The position numbers and the translations under genes are program-made. Shown here in pieces: positions 41,183 to 49,269 of a stretch of DNA of 64,000 nucleotides; within the stretch, counting starts at the first letter, position 1; each line of letters begins with the position of its first letter. The DNA is from Bacteroidota bacterium (lineage in GTDB: Bacteria; Bacteroidota; Ignavibacteria; Ignavibacteriales; Ignavibacteriaceae), in the NCBI GenBank assembly GCA_023475265.1, contig JAMCWE010000102.1, positions 1 through 64,000 on the forward strand, in the 5' to 3' direction. The notes under the pieces were generated by a model. The model ran no database searches. It saw only the letters and a list, made by a program, of their open reading frames with translations, and was not told the origin of the DNA.

Positions 41183-41743
41183 ATGAGCCCGCATGTAATT
41201 TTCTGGATAGTATTTCTGGTATTGTTATTTTTAGTTATCTACTTCAATATAAAATACAGCTTATTGAAGGACCTAAGCACTGCCGACCGCAAACCTTACA
41301 GCTTTTCACGTGTTCAGCTTGCATGGTGGAGCGTAATTATACTTTCTTCGCTAATCAGCATACTTTTTTTCAAGGGGGTTATTCCGACATTTGATACCTC
41401 TACTATTATCCTGCTTGGAATAAGCGCTGCCACAACTGCAACGGGGCGCATCATCGATGACTCCGATAAGTCTAAAGACATTTTAAGAATTCAAAATCAG
41501 AACAGCGAAAACTTTATCCTGGATATATTATCCGATTCAAACGGAGTAAGCATACACCGCTTCCAGACAGTTGTTTTCAATTTGGCATTCGGAATCTGGT
41601 TTATATGTACAGTGCTATATAATCTTGATCATTTAACAGGCAGTGTAAATAACATTATCCCGGTAGTGGTTGAAAATAATTTAATTCTTTTGGGCTTAAG
41701 CTCCGGTACTTATGCTGCGATAAAGACAACGGAAAATAAATAA
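41183..41743 (+). CDS. Multi-TM membrane protein of unknown function
   Basis: Hydrophobic segments at the N-terminus, centre and C-terminus; conserved-looking ILLGISAATTATGRIIDDSDK and SDSNGVSIHRFQTVVFNLAFGIWF motifs. Confidence 0.75.
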   Translation: MSPHVIFWIVFLVLLFLVIYFNIKYSLLKDLSTADRKPYSFSRVQLAWWSVIILSSLISILFFKGVIPTFDTSTIILLGISAATTATGRIIDDSDKSKDILRIQNQNSENFILDILSDSNGVSIHRFQTVVFNLAFGIWFICTVLYNLDHLTGSVNNIIPVVVENNLILLGLSSGTYAAIKTTENK

Positions 41744-41808
41744 TAATGAGTTAAGTAATGTTCGAATATTAAATTATTTAAATTACTCCAATTATTTAAG
41801 GATACATT

Positions 41809-42693
41809 ATGATAACTTTTACAAGGGATATGGCAATTGATGTTGTTAAAAAAGCTTTGCATTCGGTTGCGGACTTTAACAATTCGGCAGATGTAACCAA
41901 ATTCTCATTTAAAAACTTCCAAGATTACCATAAAAATACTTTTATGGTGTCATTAAAAAAAGAAATATTAAATATAAGAGGAAGCGATTATTATTTTGAT
42001 GTGCCCTTGAATCCTGATAATATTAATAATTGGTCGACTACTAATGATTGCATTAATTATTTATTTCAATATACATCCAGATTTCCGGGAAAGTTTCAAG
42101 AATCTGAAAATATTGGAAAAAATAAGATTGTAAGTACTGAAGAATTAAAAAGGAAATCTAAAATAAACTTAATGGATCTAATTAATGAAGGTGAGAATTT
42201 CCATATCGAGTTTAAATCTTCATTGCGATGGGACTATAAAGAAGCTAAAATGAATAAATCTTTGGAATTCGAAGTTATTAGGTCTGTGGCGGCATTTTTA
42301 AATTCTGAAGGAGGATATCTATTAATCGGAGTAGATGATAATAAAAAAATCTTAGGATTAGAAAAAGACTTTTCTACTCTTCAAAAGAATAGCTGTGACG
42401 GATTCCAGTTACATTTTAATAATTTGCTAAATACACAATTTGGAAAAAACATTCACCAATTCATAAGAATTTACTTTAATCCCATCGATGGTAAAACAGT
42501 CTGTCTTGTAAAAATATTAAAGAGTACCATTCCTCAATTTTTGAAAAAAGAGAAGGAATTATTTACGATAAGAATAAATGGTGCGTCTCAGAATTTAAAT
42601 ACAAAAGAAGCAGTAGAATACGCAGTAACACATTGGCGTCCCAAAGTTATTATTAATTCCCAGAATAAAAATATATATCTACGATTAAAATAA
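41809..42693 (+). CDS. AlbA_2 (divergent AAA-4/Schlafen-like) domain protein with a distinct ~95-aa N-terminal domain
   Basis: NEGENFHIEFKSSLRWDYKEAKMNKSLEFEVIRSVAAFLNSEGGYLLIGVDDNKKILGLEKDF is AlbA_2-like; N-terminus is repeated in the next gene. Confidence 0.82.
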   Translation: MITFTRDMAIDVVKKALHSVADFNNSADVTKFSFKNFQDYHKNTFMVSLKKEILNIRGSDYYFDVPLNPDNINNWSTTNDCINYLFQYTSRFPGKFQESENIGKNKIVSTEELKRKSKINLMDLINEGENFHIEFKSSLRWDYKEAKMNKSLEFEVIRSVAAFLNSEGGYLLIGVDDNKKILGLEKDFSTLQKNSCDGFQLHFNNLLNTQFGKNIHQFIRIYFNPIDGKTVCLVKILKSTIPQFLKKEKELFTIRINGASQNLNTKEAVEYAVTHWRPKVIINSQNKNIYLRLK

Positions 42694-42719
42694 ATTGATT
42701 TAATCAAATTGGAGGCAGT

Positions 42720-43025
42720 ATGATAGACTTTACAAGGCAAATAGCAATTGAAGTTGTTAAAAAAGCTTTGCATTCTGTTGCGGACTTTAATGACACGGCT
42801 GATGTAACAGTATTTACGTTTGCTCATTTTCTGGATTATCATAAAACTACTTTCATGTCGTCCTTAAAACAAGAAGTGTTAAACATTAAAGGTGATGATT
42901 ATTATTTTGATGTGCCACTAAACCCTGATGATATTAATAATTGGCAGACTATAAACGACTGCATAAATTATTTATTGCAGTATACTGCAAGGTATCCGGG
43001 ACAAACCGGGAGACTTCAATTATGA
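42720..43025 (+). CDS. Standalone copy of the N-terminal domain of the preceding AlbA_2 protein
   Basis: Hand alignment ~71/95 identical to residues 1-95 of the 41809 product; TGA overlaps ATG of the next gene (ATGA). Confidence 0.78.
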   Translation: MIDFTRQIAIEVVKKALHSVADFNDTADVTVFTFAHFLDYHKTTFMSSLKQEVLNIKGDDYYFDVPLNPDDINNWQTINDCINYLLQYTARYPGQTGRLQL

Positions 43026-44194
43026 GAACAATTTTTTTCTTATTTCTAATTGTTATTCAATTCAATTTATTCGCACAGTCTAATGAAGTTACAAAGGTTG
43101 AAGTAAAAATAAATACTTATAGTTCTTCGTGTATTTATTATTATATTTTTTTTAGGGATAAAATGGATGAAGATAAGACGTTCCAAGATATAACTAAATA
43201 CAAGGTTGAACTTGTAAGATTAACTGACGGGACAAAAGTGGATAGTACTACATGTAAGATAGGTATTAACCCGAATTCAATTTCGTTTAGCGTAAATTTA
43301 ATAAATTCTAATAAGGAACTAATTGAAAAAATATTTTCAAAGGATTTCCCTACATATTTATCCGTATCCGAACCGGTAATCATATATATGCCCGGCGGAA
43401 AGGAACCATTCGTGCTTACGCAGGATAAATTAAAAGAATTAACATTATCGACAAAAAATTTAACAGATGACCAAAAGCAGATTTTAATTAATAATATTAA
43501 TCAAAACGCACCTGAGTTTAGAAACAAGATCAGCTTTTCTAAAAGTGTAAACGGCAGCGATTCTACTCAAAATGAATACATCGCAGAGTTTGATATTCAG
43601 AAGCCGTTCTTAAGCGATTTGACAGGCTCTTATTTTTATTACAAAATAAAAGGTAGAGTAAGTACATTTGAGCAGAACCCATTAAACTCTATTGAAGCTT
43701 ATATAATTTACAATATTCAAGATCATCTATATTTTGAAGCCGGAAGGATAGGACCGCAAAAGTTCGATGTAAATTCATTACGCGCAAATCTCGGCTATGA
43801 AACTTTAATTCCGAATTTAATTGATCTGACGGGAGGAAAACCGAGATTCCGCTTAAAGCCGGATATTAAATTCGGGTTAGCTTACCAGCAAAACTTTCAG
43901 AGCAATAATCCTTTTGAAAACAAGGAAGGAAACCTGCTGTTATTTGCAAACGGATATTATTACATACCGGTGCTTGATAAGTTTGCAATAATAGCCGAGG
44001 GTGAAGCACGATATTCGGATAAGTTTTATAACGGCGATAAATTTATTTTTAATTATTCTCTTACTTTCGGATACGAAACTCCGTTAAACGATCTTAAAGT
44101 TCTGTTCCAGGTTATTAATGGTAAGAATGAAGTTAATCTTGGAGGAGCGACCTCATATTCTTTGGGACTGCTGTTGAATTTTATTCCGTTTTAA
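43022..44194 (+). CDS. Predicted exported/outer-membrane protein
   Basis: ATG 43022 gives MRTIFFLFLIVIQFNLFAQS signal peptide; alternating beta-like C-terminal half ending ...LLLNFIPF; track ORF start 42941 overlaps upstream gene. Confidence 0.72.
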   Translation: MRTIFFLFLIVIQFNLFAQSNEVTKVEVKINTYSSSCIYYYIFFRDKMDEDKTFQDITKYKVELVRLTDGTKVDSTTCKIGINPNSISFSVNLINSNKELIEKIFSKDFPTYLSVSEPVIIYMPGGKEPFVLTQDKLKELTLSTKNLTDDQKQILINNINQNAPEFRNKISFSKSVNGSDSTQNEYIAEFDIQKPFLSDLTGSYFYYKIKGRVSTFEQNPLNSIEAYIIYNIQDHLYFEAGRIGPQKFDVNSLRANLGYETLIPNLIDLTGGKPRFRLKPDIKFGLAYQQNFQSNNPFENKEGNLLLFANGYYYIPVLDKFAIIAEGEARYSDKFYNGDKFIFNYSLTFGYETPLNDLKVLFQVINGKNEVNLGGATSYSLGLLLNFIPF

Positions 44195-44210
44195 ATTTGA
44201 AGTACAGACT

Positions 44211-44244
44211 AAAGATGACATCTTTTCCTAAAGATGTCATCTTT
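44211..44244. repeat. REP-like perfect hairpin, left copy flanking RAYT
   Basis: AAAGATGACATCTTT-TCCT-AAAGATGTCATCTTT. Confidence 0.95.
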
Positions 44245-44260
44245 AAGAGTGAAAGAAACT

Positions 44261-44845
44261 ATGAAAAAGTTAGATTACCACACTCCATTATACAAAGACT
44301 GTATATACCATATTTACAACCGTGCAAACGGAAAGGAGAAAATATTTTTTACCGAAGAAAATTATATTTATTTCTTAAAACAATATGCAAAGTATATGGG
44401 TGGACTGGTAGATACCTTTGCATTTTGTCAGCTGTCAAATCATTTCCATTTATTAGTAAGAATAAAAACAGACAAACTTAAATTAATTAGTGAGGGTTTT
44501 AGGAAATTCTTCATTTCATATTCAATGTCTATAAATAAGCAGGAAAAAAGGAGCGGTAATTTGTTCCAGAGGAATTATAAGCGGAAGATTATAGAGGATA
44601 AAAAATATTTTTTAGCCGCGGTATATTATATACACGCAAACCCTGTGCATCACGGGATAGTAAAAGATTTTAGAAATTATAAATACAGTTCATATAATTC
44701 ATTGATAGGAGATAAGGGTACTAAGCTTAAAAGAGATGAAGTATTAGAACTATTCGGAGGTAAAGAACAATTTATAAATTATCATTCTGAATTTAGGAAA
44801 GGCGGGTTAATGGATAATCCCATTATCGAGGATGATGAAAGATGA
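44261..44845 (+). CDS. REP-associated tyrosine transposase (RAYT)/Y1_Tnp-like transposase
   Basis: YHIYNRANGKEKIF; FCQLSNHFHLLVRI (HxH motif); GNLFQRNYKRKIIEDKKYFLAAVYYIHANPVHHGIV; stop codon lies inside the right hairpin. Confidence 0.88.
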   Translation: MKKLDYHTPLYKDCIYHIYNRANGKEKIFFTEENYIYFLKQYAKYMGGLVDTFAFCQLSNHFHLLVRIKTDKLKLISEGFRKFFISYSMSINKQEKRSGNLFQRNYKRKIIEDKKYFLAAVYYIHANPVHHGIVKDFRNYKYSSYNSLIGDKGTKLKRDEVLELFGGKEQFINYHSEFRKGGLMDNPIIEDDER

Positions 44846-44871
44846 CATCTTTTCCTAAAGATGTCATCTTT
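44838..44871. repeat. REP-like perfect hairpin, right copy flanking RAYT (identical to left copy)
   Basis: AAAGATGACATCTTT-TCCT-AAAGATGTCATCTTT. Confidence 0.95.
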
Positions 44872-44875
44872 CTAT

Positions 44876-45195
44876 TTAAGAAGCCAACTGCTGACAGTTG
44901 TATGCAATCGCCGGGATGCCGTAAGCCGACTGTAACTTGCTGTATGCTATCGCCGGAGAGATTGAAGCCGGCTGCATTATGTTGTAAACCACCGCCGTTA
45001 ATATTGAAGCTAAAGGCGGAAGGTTGGAAGCCATCGCCGGGTAGTTGGAAATCATCGCCATGTGATTGGAAGCTAACATAATGTGATTGGAAGGCATCAC
45101 CGTATCGTTGGAAACCGGAAGCGAAACGCTGGAAGCAATCTTCTATTGCTGGATATTAAAAGAAAGATGCTGGAAATCAAAAGAAGATGGTTTGA
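44876..45195. repeat. Degenerate 21-bp tandem repeat array (~15 units; consensus approx. gttggaagccatcgccgggta)
   Basis: Manual register every 21 bp: gttgtatgcaatcgccgggat, gctgtatgctatcgccggaga, gttggaagccatcgccgggta, gttggaaatcatcgccatgtg, attggaaggcatcaccgtatc... Confidence 0.88.
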
Positions 45196-45330
45196 CGTAA
45201 GTTGCCTGCTCGCCGAAGCTATCTGAATAAAATTTTTTGGATAGGAAAATTAGTGCAGGCGGGTTGTTTGGAATTTATTGTTTGTCATTCATAGTCATTC
45301 ATTGTTTTTAAATTACTGGTTGAACTTTGA

Positions 45331-45858
45331 TTTGCAACTGCCCACTAACAACTATTTACTGCTGGAGACTTCTGAAAAATTCAAAATGTCATTCCCGTGA
45401 AAACGCATAGGCGTCAACTTAAGGCGCGAGGAATTAAATTGTTTTAAGTAAATATTGTGTTAAAACCTAAATAATATTAAAGGAAATGTTGTTGGTGGGC
45501 AGTTGCAAAATGCAAAGATATATTTGAAAAATAAGTCTCTCCCTTGTAAGGGAGAGATTAGAGAGAGTTCAAAAGGATAATCAGGCCAACGAACTCATTC
45601 CCACCCTTCTCTTAAAAAACGAAGGTCTTATTAGCAGGAAAAACTTTAACATTATCATTCTGACAACTAATAACATTAAAAAGAGTTCCGGCATTAAAAA
45701 GTAAAATTAAGTTGACGCTAATGCGTGAAAACGGGAATCCATTGATTATGAACGAGATTCCCACCCCGCCTTGCCCGCTTCGCCGAATCGAGGCGAGCCC
45801 AGTCGGGCAGGTTTTGTGGGAATGACAACTTAGTATATAATCTATTTTTCAGAAGTCT
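45331..45858. repeat. Cluster of interleaved inverted repeats (fossil MITE/palindromic elements)
   Basis: TTTGCAACTGCCCAC 45331 / GTGGGCAGTTGCAAA 45495; AGACTTCTGAAAAAT 45366 / ATTTTTCAGAAGTCT 45844; attcccgtgaaaacgcataggcgtcaactt 45391 / aagttgacgctaatgcgtgaaaacgggaat 45709. Confidence 0.85.
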
Positions 45859-46051
45859 ATGCTGATTATTTTAGGCTGAAAGCTGACCGCTGAAAGCTAA
45901 AAGCTAAATACTGAAAGCCAAAAGGTTTTAGTCGCCACTGTATGTTGGTGTATTTCCAGGAGTAATATAGAAAGGAGAATGGTGTTATAGAAAGCGAAGG
46001 CTCATCTTTTCCGGGGTGAGCGGCATAAACCTGATCCATCGGAGGAATGTT

Positions 46052-46765
46052 ATGAATAACAAATTCATAAACACGTATCAAGCTCATAAACGCATCAACG
46101 ATCTTTTTGATGAAAAGAAAGAAGTAGTCGATAGCATTCCGGCATTTAGGAGATATGCAGATATATTCAGTGCAAACCTAAAGGCAATTGAGCAGAAAGA
46201 AAGCGGTCATAAAGACCTGACCGAAGGTAAAACCGATGTTAAGGCTGAAGCGCGGCATGATTTAATTGCAGCAATTGTTAAAGTCGCTGATGCGGAAAAC
46301 AATTACGCATCCGAAAATAATTTGGTTGAGCTCGAAGCCAAGAGCAATCTAACTGAATCTACTTTACGGAACATGCGTGATACCCAACTAGGCGAAAAAG
46401 CGAAAGCTGTATTAGATCTTTCAGCCGGTATAGAAGCTGGTCTAATCGACCACGGTTTGAAGGCTGAAAAGCTGGAAGCCGCTAAAGCCTGTCTCACTGC
46501 ATACAACGGGTCAATTACTTCAAGGGACCTTGGAGAGAACCTCAGCGTAGCAGTAACCAAGAGCGTAGCTCAATTAATGAGCGAAGACAGTTCAATTGTA
46601 TTGGACAGATTTCGCCGTTATGTCGGGAACCTCGAGGATGAACAACCCGAGTTCTGCGCCCGTTATCATGTTGCCAAGCGCGTGATAAACCTGGGCGGAG
46701 GGCATAAGGGTAATGACGGAGGCGGTGATAATCCGCCGCCGGATACTCCAACAGACCCGGCTTAA
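46052..46765 (+). CDS. Helical hypothetical protein with Gly/Pro-rich low-complexity tail
   Basis: RBS ggagga before ATG 46052; tail GGGHKGNDGGGDNPPPDTPTDPA. Confidence 0.7.
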   Translation: MNNKFINTYQAHKRINDLFDEKKEVVDSIPAFRRYADIFSANLKAIEQKESGHKDLTEGKTDVKAEARHDLIAAIVKVADAENNYASENNLVELEAKSNLTESTLRNMRDTQLGEKAKAVLDLSAGIEAGLIDHGLKAEKLEAAKACLTAYNGSITSRDLGENLSVAVTKSVAQLMSEDSSIVLDRFRRYVGNLEDEQPEFCARYHVAKRVINLGGGHKGNDGGGDNPPPDTPTDPA

Positions 46766-46779
46766 CGATTATATTAATT

Positions 46780-46812
46780 AAAGATGACATCTTTTAAAAA
46801 GATGTCATCTTT
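46780..46812. repeat. Solo REP-like hairpin, same arms as the RAYT-flanking hairpins, different loop
   Basis: AAAGATGACATCTTT-taa-AAAGATGTCATCTTT directly after a CDS. Confidence 0.93.
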
Positions 46813-46931
46813 ATCCTAAATGGATAGGGATTAGATCGAAGCAAGCCAAAGATAGATTTAATTGCAAATCTATCCGGCATTGCGGAAATCGAAATCCGGA
46901 TTAATTAACTAATTCCGCCGCAGCCCCGGGA

Positions 46932-47020
46932 ATTTTTATAGAAGACAGAAGTCAGGAGCAAGAAGTAAGAAGTGAGGAGACAGAAGTCAGAAGATAAAAA
47001 ATAGAAAACAGAAAATAGAA
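46932..47020. repeat. Purine-rich degenerate short repeat (agaagtc/agaagta motif)
   Basis: gaagacagaagtcaggagcaagaagtaagaagtgaggagacagaagtcagaagataaaaaatagaaaacagaaaatag. Confidence 0.6.
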
Positions 47021-47273
47021 TTCATTGGCGTGCCGGGGCGTATCCCGGTTTTACCGGAAGAAGCCCGGTCATTCAATCGTCTATTGGTCATTTGACTTTC
47101 ATTCGATGGGTCATTCATAATCATTATGCGGGATAGGATAATGACCTTTGTAAAAATGTAATTAAATAATTTTTAGAATTAAATTCTTTATTAAGAAAAT
47201 TATAATGTTTATTTTCAATTGTGCTTTTAGATTCTTTAAACAAAAACATTCTGTGAAAAATTAAAGAGATTAA

Positions 47274-49257
47274 ATGGACGGCAAATCATTAGACATCCTT
47301 TCCGATAAAATTACTAAGCTTAAAGAAATATTACCAGAAGCATTTACCGAAGAAAAGATAGATTGGGAAAAATTAAAGGCTGCGCTTGGCGAAGATGTAA
47401 ATTTTGAAAACGAGAGATACAATCTTAACTGGGCGGGGTAAGTCGGATGCATTTAGAGTTTTACAGCAGAGGACTTCCGGTACGTTGAGACCTATGTTTG
47501 GGGAAGGTGTTAATGATGTGCCGGCGTGGAGAACTCATCCCCCGGCTCTCCCGATTAAATCGGGAAGAAGGGGAGAAGAAACGGAGCGGGAATCCGAAAA
47601 TGTTTTTATTGAAGGGGAAAATCTTGAGGTGCTGAAGATTTTGCAGAAGTCTTACTTCGGCAAGATAAAAATGATTTATATCGACCCGCCGTATAATACC
47701 GGCAGCGACAGCTTTATTTATCCCGATAAGTTTTCCGAAACAAAAGATGAATATCTAAAGCGCATCGGCGACAAGGATGAAGAAGGCTTTTTGTTAAGGG
47801 AAGGATTTTTTAGGAAGAATAGTAAGGAAAGCGGACACTACCATAGCAACTGGCTATCGATGATGTACCCAAGGCTTTACACAGCGCGTAACTTATTGCG
47901 TGATGACGGAGTAATATTTGTCTCCATTGACGATAACGAAGTGCATAACCTTAGAATGATTATGAATGAAATTTTTGGGGAGGAAAATTTTTTAGCATCT
48001 ATTATCTGGCAGAAAAAATATGCTGCTTCAAATGATGCAAAAGGTATTGCTACAATGCATGATTATATTTTAGTCTATCAGAAAAGCTATGAATTTGAAA
48101 GAAATCTTTTCCCAAGAACAGAGAAGCAGGATTCATTGTATAAATATGATGATAATGATGGAAAGGGATTATGGAGATCTGATAATCTTTTAGTAAAGAG
48201 TTTCCAAGCAGACTATGTCTTCCCAATTAAAAATCCTAACACTGGTAAAGAATATTTACCACCACAGGGAAGTTGTTGGAGAGCGAGTAAGGATACAATT
48301 GAAAAATGGATTGAAGATAATAGAATATTTTTCGGAAGAGATGGAAAAGGTGCACCACAATTAAAGAGACATTTAAATGAAGTACAACAAGGAATTGTTC
48401 CAACAACTTGGTGGTCATTTCAGGAAGCTGGACATAATGACGAAGCTAATAAAGAATTAAAGAAACTATTTGAAACAAAAGCGCCTTTTGATACACCTAA
48501 GCCATCGCGTTTGATAAAAAGGATATTACAATTATCTACTATACCAAATGATAATGATATTATACTTGACTTCTTTTCAGGTTCCGGAACAACAGCGCAG
48601 GCGGTAATGGAATTAAATAAGGAAGACGGTGGAAATAGAAAATTTATTCTTGTACAGCTTCCGGAAAAGACGGATGAAAGCAGCGAGGCGTATAAGGCAA
48701 AATATTTTACTATTGCGGATATATGCAAGGAGAGAATTAGGAGAGTAATAAATCGTCTGAACCTTGATTCAGCAGGATTAAAGGATGAACAGGATGAATC
48801 GCAAAAAAGTTTATTCAATAATCCGGGTAATCCTAAAATCCCGAATAATCCAGGTTCAGACAATGGTTTTAAGGTTTTCAAGTTAGCGCCGAGTAATTTT
48901 AAGATGTGGCGGAGCGATGTAATTGAAACGGAAGATGACTTAAATAAAATGGTCGACCTTTTTGATACGCAGATTAAACCGGATGCGAAAAAAGAAAATA
49001 TGCTTTATGAATTAATGCTTAAATCGGGATTTACATTGACGGATAAGGTTGAAAAGATAAACGGGTATTATTCGGTTAATCATGGGCAGGCAGTTTTTGT
49101 ATTAGATAAGATTGACCAGAATATTGTTGACGCAATAATAAAATTAAAGCCGCAGAGCTGCATTATACTTGATGACCTCTTTGCAGGCAATGACCAGTTG
49201 AAAACAAACACCGCATTGCAGATGAAGGATGCGGGGGTGGAACTTAGCACTGTATAA
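47274..49257 (+). pseudogene. mod: Type III restriction-modification methyltransferase (Mod), interrupted by an apparent +1 frameshift at ~47435-47441; downstream frame is ORF 47404-49257
   Basis: [55 protein letters not shown](stop) then [18 protein letters not shown]... in +1 frame; motifs [13 protein letters not shown] and [17 protein letters not shown]. Confidence 0.8.
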
Positions 49258-49269
49258 AGAGTAATTTGT

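Noticed and set aside
42941-43021. Upstream extension of the exported-protein gene to 42941
   Set aside because: Start at 43022 gives a clean signal peptide and an ATGA coupling with the previous gene.
44197-44481. 94-aa ORF overlapping RAYT in another frame
   Set aside because: The RAYT frame carries recognisable transposase motifs; this one does not.
44842-45100. ORFs 44842-45081 (+) and 44876-45100 (-) over array 2
   Set aside because: Both arise from the 21-bp tandem repeat, which keeps several frames open; no RBS or family similarity seen.
44876-45195. CRISPR array
   Set aside because: Same reason: continuous degenerate tandem units without spacers; no cas genes in the window.
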